From the NCBI GenBank assembly GCA_001312325.1, contig BBDJ01000012.1:67301-131300 (forward strand): a stretch of DNA of 64,000 nt. Reading direction: 5' to 3'. Position numbers and translations under genes: made by a program. Shown here in pieces: positions 55,827-64,000 of the stretch. The number at the start of each line of letters is the position of its first letter. The stretch's first letter is position 1. The stretch comes from Lysinibacillus pakistanensis (GTDB lineage: Bacteria; Bacillota; Bacilli; Bacillales_A; Planococcaceae). Under the pieces are notes generated by a model, which saw only the letters and a list, made by a program, of their open reading frames with translations, made no database searches and was not told where the DNA came from.

Positions 55827-57461
55827 ATGAAGGAAATTTTGCAATTACAGGATGTTCGATATGAAATTAACGATACAATGATTTTTAACAATGTTTCAGG
55901 TGCTGTTAAACAAGGCGAGGTAATTGGCATCATCGGAAGAAATGGTGCTGGTAAATCCACATTATTACAATTGATCTCAGGTTTATTAGAGCCCTCTAGA
56001 GGAAAGCTACGTTGGCTATATTCTGTAAAAGTTGTATATGTCGAGCAAGAGCTGGCTTATTTTGATTTAACGGAGGTTACCACGAGTGAGGCTGATTTAC
56101 TTGCGAAATGGCGGGTTCCCAACGTACCCTTTTCTACATTAAGTGGTGGAGAAAAGCTGAAAATGCGACTAGCAGAAGGTTTTTCCCAAAATGCCCAGCT
56201 ACTCTTACTTGATGAACCAACAAATCATTTGGATGAGCAGAGTACGGCTTTATTAATAGAGCAAGTAAAAGATTACACTGGCACAATCATTGTAGTGTCC
56301 CATGATCGGTATTTTCTAGATGAGATTGCAACAAAAATTTGGTCATTAGAAGAGGGAAAGCTTATTGAGCATAGTGGTAATTATTCGAGCTATATGGAGG
56401 CCAAAGAGCATCGAAGGCTAACGCAGCAGCGAGCATTCGAAAAGCAGCAAAAAAAATATAGAGCGAATAGAGGACCAAATGCAAGCATTAACATCCTGGT
56501 CTCAAAAGGCACATGTGCAATCTACAAAGCAAGAGGGATTTAAGGAGTATCATCGTGTCAAAGCAAAGCGAATGGATTCACAAATTAAGTCAAAGAAAAA
56601 AAAGATTGGAGAAGGAGTTAGCAAAGAATAAGGTAGAAGAAATTGCCCCTGAAGATGAAATACGTTTCACCTTAGGTACAAATCAACGAGTAGGTAAGAG
56701 GATGCTAGAGACAAAGCGTTTAAAGATGCGTTTTGAAGAACGGATACTGTTTCAGGATGTTAATTTGACAGCTAAATTTGGTGATAAAATTGCTATAACG
56801 GGAACCAATGGCAGTGGAAAAACGACATTATTAAAAATACTTTTAGGTCAGTTAAAGGCTGAGGGGGAGATTTGGATATCTCCTGCAGCAAATATTGGCT
56901 ATTTAACACAAGAGGTATTTGATCTGCCACTTGAGCAGACACCAGAGCAATTCTTTTATAAAGAAACCTTTGAAGAGCGCGGTAAGGTTAGAAATCTCAT
57001 GAAGCATTTGGGATTTACATCAGCACATTGGTCTTCACCAATAGGTAAGATGAGTATGGGGGAACGAGTGAAATGCAAACTGATGGCGTATATTATAGAA
57101 GATAAAAACGTTCTAGTTTTGGATGAGCCAACAAATCATCTTGATTTACCATCACGTGAACAGCTGGAGAAAACTCTTGCTCAATACAAGGGTACCTTAT
57201 TTGTAGTATCACATGATCGATATTTTCTTGAGAAGGTGACGAATAGCGTGTGGGAGCTATGCCATCAGCGTATCGAGAAAAAATGGAGCGATAATTCTCC
57301 CTCAGCAGTTGATGCTAAAGAGGCACTACGTTTAACGCTTGAGACAGAAAAACAGGAGATATTAGGAAAGCTGAGTTTTTTTAACAGCAAAGAATAAGGA
57401 ATATGCATTACTAGATCAAAAGTTTCAGGAGCTAACGCAGCGAATTAATAAACTAAAATAA
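55827..57461 (+). CDS. vmlR: VmlR-like ABC-F antibiotic-resistance protein, two frameshifts
   Basis: About 545 residues with two ABC domains and no membrane span. Domain 1: G-R-N-G-A-G-K-S-T, L-S-G-G-E-K-L-K-M-R and L-L-D-E-P-T-N-H-L-D. Linker: one A less at 56450-56457 restores Q-K-N-I-E-R-I-E-D-Q-M-Q-A-L-T-S-W-S-Q-K-A-H-V-Q-S, and G-F-K-E-Y-H-R-V-K-A-K-R follows. Domain 2: G-T-N-G-S-G-K-T-T, M-S-M-G-E-R-V-K and a second D-E-P-T-N-H-L-D-L. One T less at 57377-57382 restores the tail to TAA 57459-57461. The linker and ends match B. subtilis VmlR, which frees ribosomes from virginiamycin M, lincomycin and tiamulin. The attenuator leader fits drug-induced expression. Confidence 0.88.
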
Positions 57462-57527
57462 ACGTTTATGCCGATAATGGATAGGGAAAAATAAAATAAT
57501 AAAGCATTTGAAAAGGAGGCAATATCA

Positions 57528-58356
57528 TGAAAAAACTACTTTTTGCATTCATGCTATTTAGTTTTACTATCATCAGTGCCTGCTCTGACAGTGATGAAAA
57601 AAAATAATACACAATCTGAAAAAGACCTTCCATCACAAGAAAATCAACAACAGGAAGAGCAACAGACACCTGAAAAGCAGAATGAAAAGCCAGCAACCAA
57701 TGGCAATAACGATAATACGGTGGCATCCATTACACAGGCTGAAGCTTTAAAAAAATATTAAGGATCAGCTTAAAACAAACCTTCCTATTTATTTGCCAGC
57801 AAAGCTTCCAATTCCAGAGGGTGCTTTCCTAACGGCGACGACTAAGGCTGAGAATCAACAAGTTGAAATAATATTTTATGAAAGTGAACAGTATTTGCCG
57901 ATTAATGATATTAAGCTTAAAAATCCAGAATCTGCGACAGTGCTTGCACGACTTACTGTGAAGCAGTATGGAAGTACCAAAGAAGCCAATGAGCAAATTG
58001 CCTTTGAGAACTTTAGTAAAAATGGTGGTCAGGAGGTCGATCTTGGCAATAAAATTAAAGGCTATCAGGATGCTGGCGTTGGTTCGTTATGGACTGGCTG
58101 GAATGAGGGGAGATGGGCAATAGCAACTCATACTCGAACAGACAATCCAGAGGCTGGTGTAAAGCTTGCAAAGCAGGCAATACAGTTTTTGGAAACGCAT
58201 ATGCTTCCGGTTCCAAAGCAAAACGGCTCCGCCCATTTAGATGTTTATGAAACAGGAAATTTAATTGTATGGCAGGATGAAACCCTTGTCTATACGCTGG
58301 ATACTATAAAAGATCCACTAAAAGCACTTGAAATAGCAACAGCATTTTATCACTAA
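57528..58356 (+). CDS. uncharacterised lipoprotein, two frameshifts
   Basis: About 276 residues; ATG 57528 after AAAGGAGG. Signal peptide with lipobox I-I-S-A-C. A Gln/Glu/Asn-rich linker (residues 25-65) leads, after one A less at about 57599-57606 and one at 57750-57756, to a globular domain. It reads P-I-P-E-G-A-F-L-T-A-T-T, L-A-R-L-T-V-K-Q-Y-G and G-S-L-W-T-G-W-N-E-G-R-W-A-I. I do not recognise a named family; it resembles Bacillus surface lipoproteins of unknown role. It follows the ABC-F gene by 66 bases and may share its transcript. Confidence 0.72.
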
Positions 58357-58358
58357 TT

Positions 58359-58403
58359 AAAACCCTCCTAGAGCAGAGAATAGCGCTCTAGGAGGGTTTT
58401 TGG
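58359..58403. terminator. strong bidirectional terminator
   Basis: Perfect 16-base arms AAAACCCTCCTAGAGC (58359-58374) and GCTCTAGGAGGGTTTT (58385-58400). Confidence 0.92.
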
Positions 58404-58457
58404 ATCTTGATTTAGAGCAAGATACAGCAACTCTTTAAAATCCAGACGCAATTACGC
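58404..58457. repeat. dispersed repeat tail fragment
   Basis: TTGATTTAGAGCAAGATACAGC and AATCCAGACGCAATTACGC, related to 50815-50936 and 41400-41440. It lies exactly between a terminator and the end of the next gene. Confidence 0.55.
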
Positions 58458-58949
58458 TTAAATCTTTTCTACTTCTGCTACAAGCTTTTTATATGCTGTA
58501 AACTGTTTCTCCCACTCTTCCATTGGATATTCCTCATGTATCGTTCCATTTAATAAGTCTGACAGTAGGTCCAAGCATATATGCCAGCCAGCTAAATCTT
58601 TAGGAGTATGCGCCGTTAATTCACCAATTGATTCTGCCAGTAGAAGTACCGAGCCGTTGTCGGTAGGGGAGAGCTCAAATCTGACCGTATCATTGCCCCA
58701 ATCAAATTCAAGTACCTCTTTTTTCACATAATCTGTAATCTGGATTTCTAAAAAGGTAGCTGTGCCATCATTCATATTAAAATGGATTTTACCATTTTTT
58801 TGTAGATGGATGATTTCTAAATTACTCATCCATTTTTGAAGCTTATCATTTTCCGTTAAAGCAGCCCAAACCGTCTCCGTTGGATGGGGTAATGAGCGAC
58901 TGAACTTGACGATATAATGATTATGTTGTTTTTGAATTGTAGCAATCAT
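58458..58949 (-). CDS. SRPBCC/AHSA1 (START-like) domain protein
   Basis: Uninterrupted 163 residues; ATG 58949 after AGGAGG. F-S-R-S-L-P-H-P-T-E-T-V-W-A-A-L-T-E, then L-Q-K-W-M-S-N and the C-terminal G-W-H-I-C-L-D-L-L are the AHSA1 (Aha1-C, SMU440-like) pattern. These helix-grip proteins bind small hydrophobic ligands; function unknown. Preceded on the other side by an independent MocR gene. Confidence 0.9.
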   Translation of the reverse strand: MIATIQKQHNHYIVKFSRSLPHPTETVWAALTENDKLQKWMSNLEIIHLQKNGKIHFNMNDGTATFLEIQITDYVKKEVLEFDWGNDTVRFELSPTDNGSVLLLAESIGELTAHTPKDLAGWHICLDLLSDLLNGTIHEEYPMEEWEKQFTAYKKLVAEVEKI

Positions 58950-59090
58950 GGGGTAACCTCCTAATTTTTTTAAACTATAAGCTCTTCAATGTATTTATTT
59001 CATTTAGATTCATAATATTGATTATCTATTTTTAAAAGGTTCCCTATAAAAGTAATTATATTCACGTTTTCTTTTTAAAAGGTGATTCCT

Positions 59091-60491
59091 CTATTTTACT
59101 ATTGAATTCAATGCTTGCAGTAGTCTTTCTACGCCCTTTTCAATTTCCTCCTGCTTCAAATGTCCATAGCCAATAATTATTCGATTATGATAGTTTCCCT
59201 TTGTAATGGCATGATTCTCCACTGGGTATACTTTAACGCCAAATTGTTCGATTTTTAACAATATCTCTTGGGAAAAATGAATGTCCTTAAATTCAGCAAC
59301 TAAATGCATGCCTGTGGAGTAACCAAGTATCTTTATGTTAGTAGAAAAGGCTGTATGTAAACATTGTATAAGAAAATCGCGTTGCCTTTTATAAAATTTC
59401 TTCATCTTCCCGATATGGCGTTCCAAGTAGCCTTCGTTTATAAAACGTGCCAGAATAAGCTGTTCTAAAGAGGGTGTATGTAAATCTGTAAACCACTTTA
59501 GCTGTCTGCATTTTTCAATAAGATGTGTTGGTAAAACGATATATCCGATGCGTAGTGCAGGAGAGAGAATCTTACTAAAGGACCCAATATACAGTACATG
59601 TTCTGGATCTAAACCTTGTAAGGAGCTTATGGGCAAGCCTTCAAAGCGAAATTCACTATCATAATCATCTTCAATTAAATAACAGTGCTGATTTCTTGCA
59701 TATTGGACTAATTGAATTCTGCGCTGTATTGGTAATGTCCCACCTAACGGAAATTGGTGTGAGGGTGTGAGAAATATAAATTTTGGCACTATGTTTTTCG
59801 GCAATAATGCAGTTTTCATTCCATCTTCATCAACAGGGATAGGATAAATCGTAGCACCTGAGGATGTAAAGATTGTTTGAATATCATTCGTAATAGGATC
59901 TTCCATTATGGCTATGTCATTTGGCGACAAAAGTAATCTCGATACTAACGTCATTGCTTGTGTAGCACCAGACGTTATGATGATTTGCTCTGGATGACAA
60001 TGTACTCCCCTCGTTCTCTTCAAGTAGTATGCCAAGGTTTGTCTTAATTCTAGACGACCCTCAGGTAAATCATAGCCCAAATTCGTTGATTCGCTATCAT
60101 TCCATAGCTGATGTGAGAGCTTTGCCCAGATTTTGCGAGGAAAAAGGTCTAATGCTGGAATTCCTGAACGAAAATTAATGATGCCATTCTCTGCATATTT
60201 ATGATCGACTTTCTGTATTTCATGTGAGGGATCTGTCCTAGATAAAGAGGCCCCCTCTGCAACAAATGTACCCGAACCTCTCTGTGCAACTAAAAAACCT
60301 TCAGCTAAAAGTTGGTCATAAGCCTCCAATATGACATTTCTTGAAACGTTTAGCTCGGTAGAAAGCTCACGGTTGATGCTAGCCTTACGCCTGCTTGCAG
60401 TTCGCTGCATAAAATTTTTTTCACGAATTTGCTGATAGACTTGCCGATTTAAAGGTATAGCTGAAGAACGGTCAATCGGTATCCATAACAC
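59091..60491 (-). CDS. MocR-type PLP-dependent regulator, internally misread by two compensating shifts
   Basis: Open over 466 codons, but residues about 25-43 (N-F-M-Q-R-T-A-S-R-R-K-A-S) do not fit the winged-helix domain. With one T less at 60415-60421 and one C more near 60372 the stretch reads I-L-C-S-E-L-Q-A-G-V-R-L-A-S-T-R-E-L-S-T-E-L-N, the normal GntR pattern. The rest is standard: S-R-N-V-I-L-E-A-Y-D-Q-L, aminotransferase domain with V-L-Y-I-G-S-F-S-K-I-L-S-P and I-E-D-D-Y-D-S-E-F. Divergent from proline dehydrogenase, with AAAATTGGTA/TACCAATTTT in the gap. It may regulate that gene through PLP. Confidence 0.9.
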   Translation of the reverse strand: MLWIPIDRSSAIPLNRQVYQQIREKNFMQRTASRRKASINRELSTELNVSRNVILEAYDQLLAEGFLVAQRGSGTFVAEGASLSRTDPSHEIQKVDHKYAENGIINFRSGIPALDLFPRKIWAKLSHQLWNDSESTNLGYDLPEGRLELRQTLAYYLKRTRGVHCHPEQIIITSGATQAMTLVSRLLLSPNDIAIMEDPITNDIQTIFTSSGATIYPIPVDEDGMKTALLPKNIVPKFIFLTPSHQFPLGGTLPIQRRIQLVQYARNQHCYLIEDDYDSEFRFEGLPISSLQGLDPEHVLYIGSFSKILSPALRIGYIVLPTHLIEKCRQLKWFTDLHTPSLEQLILARFINEGYLERHIGKMKKFYKRQRDFLIQCLHTAFSTNIKILGYSTGMHLVAEFKDIHFSQEILLKIEQFGVKVYPVENHAITKGNYHNRIIIGYGHLKQEEIEKGVERLLQALNSIVK

Positions 60492-60509
60492 TGTATTTCG
60501 CCTCCTCTT

Positions 60510-60561
60510 AAAATTGGTACCTTAAAAATTTCTATAAAGTGGCTCTACAGCTACCAATTTT
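60510..60561. promoter_or_regulatory. MocR operator candidate (spaced inverted repeat)
   Basis: AAAATTGGTA (60510-60519) and TACCAATTTT (60552-60561), 42 bases centre to centre, between the divergent MocR and proline dehydrogenase genes. Confidence 0.6.
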
Positions 60562-60604
60562 ACCATGTTAAAGTACTGACAAATAGCAATTAGGAGGAAT
60601 AAAG

Positions 60605-61562
60605 ATGAGAAATATGGAGGAATTAGTAATACAGGCCTTAAAATCAGCAGCAAGAAATGAGCAAATGAAGCATACTGTTCAGCAATCAGCGGAGCTTTAT
60701 CCGTTATTATGGAAGGCGGCTAAACGTTATGTTACTGGGGAAAAGAGACAGGAGGCGCTAAGAATTGCTCAGGATTTTATCTCAAAGGATTATCAAATAT
60801 CACTAGAATTCATAGGAGAAAATACAAAGGATATTGCGGAATGTCAAAAGGCAAAGGAGGAGCTTTTACAGCTTATAGAGGACACTGGGGCACTTTCATT
60901 CAACCAAACTGTATCTTTTGATTTATCCCATATTGGCCTTTCAGTAAACGCAAATCTTGCCTATACAAATTTACAGGAGCTTGCACAGAAAGCGCAGCAA
61001 TATGGTATTTCATTGATGATTAGCATGGAGGAGTCCTCCAAGACGAGCAGTATAATCGAAGTCTATAAAAAAAATAGCTATGCAATATCCGAATATAGGG
61101 ATTACGCTGCAAGCTCATCTTTATCGTACAGAAGTGGATATTCAACAGTTAACCCAATATCCAGGGAGAATAAGGCTGGTAAAAGGCGCTTTTCAGGAGT
61201 CAGACGATATTGCGATAACAAGGTCAAGGAAATTAAACGAACGTTATCTTCATTTTGTTGAACAATTAATAGAAGCAAAGCATCCAATTTCAATTGCAAC
61301 ACATGATAAGGCGCTTATTCTAGAAATGGAGAAGCGTCGATATTTTCAACAGCCAAATGTGGAGATAGAGATGTTATACGGTGTACAGCCAACGTTGTTA
61401 CAGCAATTAAAAAAGAATGGGTACCCATGCAGAGTTTATTTGACTTATGGAACTGAGTGGTTTTTGTACCTATGCCACCGTATTGCAGAATATCCTGAAA
61501 ATTTATATCTTGCCGTAACAGATATAATTAATCCTTCAATCATAGAAAGTGAGGATTATTGA
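60605..61562 (+). CDS. proline dehydrogenase, one frameshift as sequenced
   Basis: About 319 residues. N-terminal A-L-K-S-A-A-R-N-E-Q then a TIM-barrel: I-S-L-E-F-I-G-E-N-T, F-D-L-S-H-I-G-L, one A less at 61067-61073 giving V-Y-K-K-I-A-M-Q-Y-P-N-I-G-I-T-L-Q-A-H-L-Y-R-T. Then G-R-I-R-L-V-K-G-A-F, T-H-D-K-A-L and M-L-Y-G-V-Q, the FAD and substrate motifs (K-G-A and Y-G-V). Oxidises proline to pyrroline-5-carboxylate. ATG 60605 after AGGAGG. The stop overlaps the following TTG start by four bases, so the two are coupled. Confidence 0.87.
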
Positions 61563-62447
61563 ATACCCAAATGTGGGCAAGTGGAAGAGTTATACTGGCA
61601 ATGACTATTGTTGGTAGCTCGATTGTAGCAGGTAAGATCATCATACAAAGCTTTCCTGTATTTTTAGCAAATGAACTGAGATTTCTTGTTGCATCTGCTG
61701 CTCTAGTACCTTTATGGATGAAAGTAGAGGGTTTTTCAGTGCTAGATAGAAAAGATTATTTATCGATCTTCTTGCAGGCATTGTTTGGTGTCTTTCTGTT
61801 TAATCTTCTAATGCTCAGTGGTCTTTCACAAACCTCAGCAATCGAGGCTGGTATTATTACAAGTACACTACCAGCTTGTACAGCTATTCTGTCAGTTTTC
61901 CTATTAAAGGAGAATTTTACGAGAAATATCGGGCTTGGTGTACTAATGGCTGTTTTTGGAACAGTATTAATAAATATTACTAGCATATCTACGATAGATT
62001 TGACATCATTAGCCGGTAATCTTCTTATTTTGGGAGCTATTTGTTGTGAATCCTTATTCATTATATTAGGAAAATCTCACTCTAAGCGAGTAAGTGCTCT
62101 CACTGTTGCTACGATGGTAAGCTGCTTTGGAGTAGTGTTGTTTTTTTCCTTTTGCTATAGCCGAAAGTCGTTCCTTTGCTTTTAAAGAAGTGACTTTTGC
62201 TGAATGGGGGTTAGTAGTCTATTTCGGAATCATTGTAACCGTGCTGGCATTTATTCTTATGCAGCAAGGGCTTGCAAGGATTTCTGCAACATCAGCGGGC
62301 ATCCTAACAAGCTTTTTACCGATTAGTAGCATCGTGTTATCCTCGTTACTTTTAGGTGAAAAAATTTCATTTCTACAATGCGGAGGATTTGTATTTATTT
62401 TAGGAGCTCTTTATTTGCTGTCTAAGCCATCAACACAGATTGGATAA
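61559..62447 (+). CDS. EamA/DMT family transporter, one frameshift as sequenced
   Basis: About 295 residues, ten spans. I-V-G-S-S-I-V-A-G-K-I, then L-S-Q-T-S-A-I-E-A-G-I-I-T-S-T-L-P-A and L-L-K-E-N-F-T form the first EamA repeat. One T less at 62141-62147 restores F-F-P-F-A-I-A-E-S. Second repeat: S-A-T-S-A-G-I-L-T-S-F-L-P-I and L-L-L-G-E-K-I. Start TTG 61559 overlaps the dehydrogenase stop (TTGA); ATG 61571 is an alternative. Coupling to proline dehydrogenase suggests export of an amino acid, perhaps proline-related. Confidence 0.85.
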
Positions 62448-62534
62448 ACCTAAGTTAACCGCTTGTGAAGGTGAATAAAGTATTTCATGGCGACATATTT
62501 TCCGTTACTATTGTTAAAAAAAGGAGGGATTTTC

Positions 62535-62894
62535 CTGACGTATCAGCAAGCTTTAGCACAATATATTACAGCTACGAATTCCCATGATTTTAATAATGTA
62601 AAGGAAATATTGCATCCACAGGCGGTCTATTGGTTTACCGATAAAACATGCACTACCTTAGAGGATATAGGGAATTACTTTAATCACGCATGGCAGGTAA
62701 TCGAGCAAGAGGTATATTCGGCAACCGATGTTCAATGGCTTACGGTGGATGGAAAATCAGCTACCTGTATTTATACATACCACTATGAGGGCTACCATAA
62801 GGGGGAATTTATATCAGGTAGCGGAAGGGCTACAAATATATTTATAAAAGAAAATGATAAATGGAAGTTAATTCATGAGCATCTAAGTAGTTAA
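62535..62894 (+). CDS. SnoaL/NTF2-like small protein, unusual CTG start
   Basis: About 120 residues. AAGGAGGG (62521-62528) is six bases before CTG 62535 (L-T-Y-Q-Q-A-L-A-Q-Y-I). The nearest in-frame ATG (62487) has only a weak AAGGTG upstream and reads a Leu-rich head. N-S-H-D-F-N-N-V-K-E-I-L-H-P, F-I-K-E-N-D-K-W-K-L-I-H-E-H-L are typical of the cone-shaped SnoaL/DUF4440 fold. Function unknown. Its stop codon overlaps the convergent TSUP gene by 12 bases. Confidence 0.72.
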   Translation: MTYQQALAQYITATNSHDFNNVKEILHPQAVYWFTDKTCTTLEDIGNYFNHAWQVIEQEVYSATDVQWLTVDGKSATCIYTYHYEGYHKGEFISGSGRATNIFIKENDKWKLIHEHLSS

Positions 62895-63684
62895 GATTTT
62901 TACTATAACTTGAATAAGCAACAACGAAATGATGAGTGTTAGTAGTATTTTCGCTGCCTTCATAGGTATTTTTGGTAAAACTAAAAGCCCCAGCTGAGAG
63001 CCAATAATAGAGCCTATTGCCATCGCAATCGCATATTTCCATTGTATAAAACCAGATTGATAAAAGACTAAAAATGCCCCTGTACAGCTTCCAAACAGAA
63101 GCACGCGCGTAAGCTGTACAGCCTTTATGTAAGAATAGTGCTGGCGTAAATAGTGTAATATGCTGAAGGTGGAAGAACCAGGACCAAAACCACCATCATA
63201 TACCGCAATTAAAAATGGCTGCCATAATATATAGCCTTGTTTTGTCTCATTTTCGTGTGACTGTGCAGCCCATTCTATTCTTTTTAACGTTAGAAACAAT
63301 ACGAGAATGAGTAGTAGACAAGCTATCATATTCATGATCTGCTCTGACATGGCTATTGTTAGAAGTGCCCCGCAAACACCTCCAGTAAATGCAATAGTGA
63401 CATATTTCAGAATAGAAGCTAGACGAAGCTCCTGCTGATAAAGAAGGTAGAAGATACTAGATAATGCAGAAATGCCTGTAGAAAATTTATTTGTAGCAAT
63501 ACCGGTATGTATAGGTATACCCACAAGCATCATGGCTGGGATTGTTATAAGCCCGCCACCCCCAGCAAGGGTACCAATAAAGGCAGCAATCATTCCTATA
63601 CTAACGAGTGTTAGGGAAAGATTAGTATAAAAAAAGTCCAATTACAATGATAAGAGTGACGATTAAAATAAAAGATTTTTTCAT
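62883..63684 (-). CDS. TSUP (TauE/SafE-like) sulfite/organosulfonate permease, one frameshift near the start
   Basis: ATG 63684 after AAAGGAG opens M-K-K-S-F-I-L-I-V-T-L-I-I-V-I-G-L-F; one T less at 63629-63635 continues Y-T-N-L-S-L-T-L-V-S-I-G. Without it, only a TTG at 63641 with no ribosome site remains. Core motifs G-T-L-A-G-G-G-G-L-I-T-I-P-A and Y-D-G-G-F-G-P-G-S-S-T-F are intact, with eight or nine spans and about 266 residues. The family exports or imports sulfite, sulfonates or related anions. It is monocistronic on this strand. Confidence 0.85.
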
Positions 63685-63896
63685 ATGCATCTCCTTTAGC
63701 TTTGCTAGTTAAAGGGTAGATGGAATTGATTGATAAATCTAATATATTATTTTTGGATTTGTATAAATATAATATATAAATCAAATTTTTTAGCTCTATA
63801 AAATGTGAGGGAATCAGCTTCCATTCCTAGCTACTTAGAGGCAGAAATGCATCTCCACTTGGATAAAAAAATAATTTCATTACTATAGTAATGAAT

Positions 63897-63943
63897 CATG
63901 TTGTTGAAATACTATTATGTCAATGAAATCAAGGTGACAAATT
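63897..63943. mobile_element. solo IS1182-like terminal fragment
   Basis: CATGTTGTTGAAATACTATTATGTCAATGAAATC closely matches the left end of the IS at 25048 (CATAGTGTTGAAATAAGATTATGTCAATGAAA). No transposase lies beside it, so it is probably a remnant. Confidence 0.6.
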
Positions 63944-63954
63944 AAAAGTATAGT

Positions 63955-64000
63955 CCTTTTTCAAAACGAGGGGTTGATCTCCGTTCCGACTGAGTGCTTT
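63955..64000. repeat. start of an inverted copy of the 47911-48043 repeat, cut by the window edge
   Basis: GGGGTTGATCTCCGTTCCGACTGAGTGCTTT is, reversed, like AAAGCACACTGGCGAAGCGGAAGTCAACC at 47998-48026. The rest lies beyond the window. Confidence 0.55.

Noticed and set aside
1..64000. tRNA, rRNA, toxin-antitoxin pair, prophage or restriction system
   Set aside because: None with supporting motifs was seen on either strand.

Overview
The window is AT-rich DNA from a Gram-positive spore-former of the Bacillaceae/Caryophanaceae type, most likely Lysinibacillus or a close relative. This rests on strong AGGAGG-type ribosome sites, many TTG/GTG starts, lipobox proteins, an S-box (SAM-I) riboswitch, MocR, BltD and VmlR-like families, and small cysteine-rich or spore-coat-like Bacillus proteins. 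No rRNA, tRNA, CRISPR array, prophage or replication origin was seen. The content is accessory: transporters, drug resistance, one-component regulators and small hydrolases.

Layout. 1-7.1 kb: ring-cleaving dioxygenase end, flavin reductase, an interrupted esterase, a luciferase-like oxidoreductase, an MFS pump with divergent TetR, and an ECF sigma/DUF4179 pair. 7.4-13.3 kb: APC permease, RidA, AI-2E-family transporter, GntR with an MFS pump, and a small Excalibur protein. 13.3-18.3 kb: a blt-like locus (MerR regulator divergent from a BltD-type acetyltransferase and a MATE pump) and a TetR-controlled PAF-acetylhydrolase-like enzyme. 18.5-21 kb: two immunity-type proteins (SMI1/KNR4, DUF4272). 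21-28 kb: erythromycin esterase, DUF2225/YvyF-like pair, a HAD/DedA gene junction at a dispersed repeat, an IS1182-type element with a 36-bp target duplication, and a SAM-riboswitch-controlled cyclase-family hydrolase. 28-34 kb: tandem repeats, Btr-like iron regulator, siderophore-binding lipoprotein with Fur box, HxlR/MFS pair, aldo/keto reductase. 34-50 kb: two separate two-component plus BcrAB-type ABC modules, a second erythromycin-esterase-like lipoprotein, MocR/EamA, DUF418. 50-64 kb: DUF2238, DUF1805, polysaccharide deacetylase, DUF2268 protease, deoxyinosine glycosylase, GH114-like protein, VmlR-like ABC-F protein with an apparent attenuation leader, MocR/proline dehydrogenase/EamA and a TSUP permease.

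Data quality dominates interpretation. More than half of the genes are split, nearly always at an A/T run of about 7-8 bases that is one too long, or at a G/C run that is one too short. Applying the single-base correction restores family-typical proteins, so most are annotated as one CDS with the shift noted. They look like sequence errors, not decayed genes. Real damage is more likely at 24.5-25.0 kb (two truncated genes joined by a repeat) and perhaps the esterase with an internal TAG.

The strongest biological leads are the VmlR leader with mutually exclusive hairpins, the S-box in front of a cyclase-family hydrolase, the blt-like operon with a MATE pump in place of the MFS pump, the IS element that duplicated a whole bidirectional terminator, and several families of short dispersed repeats.
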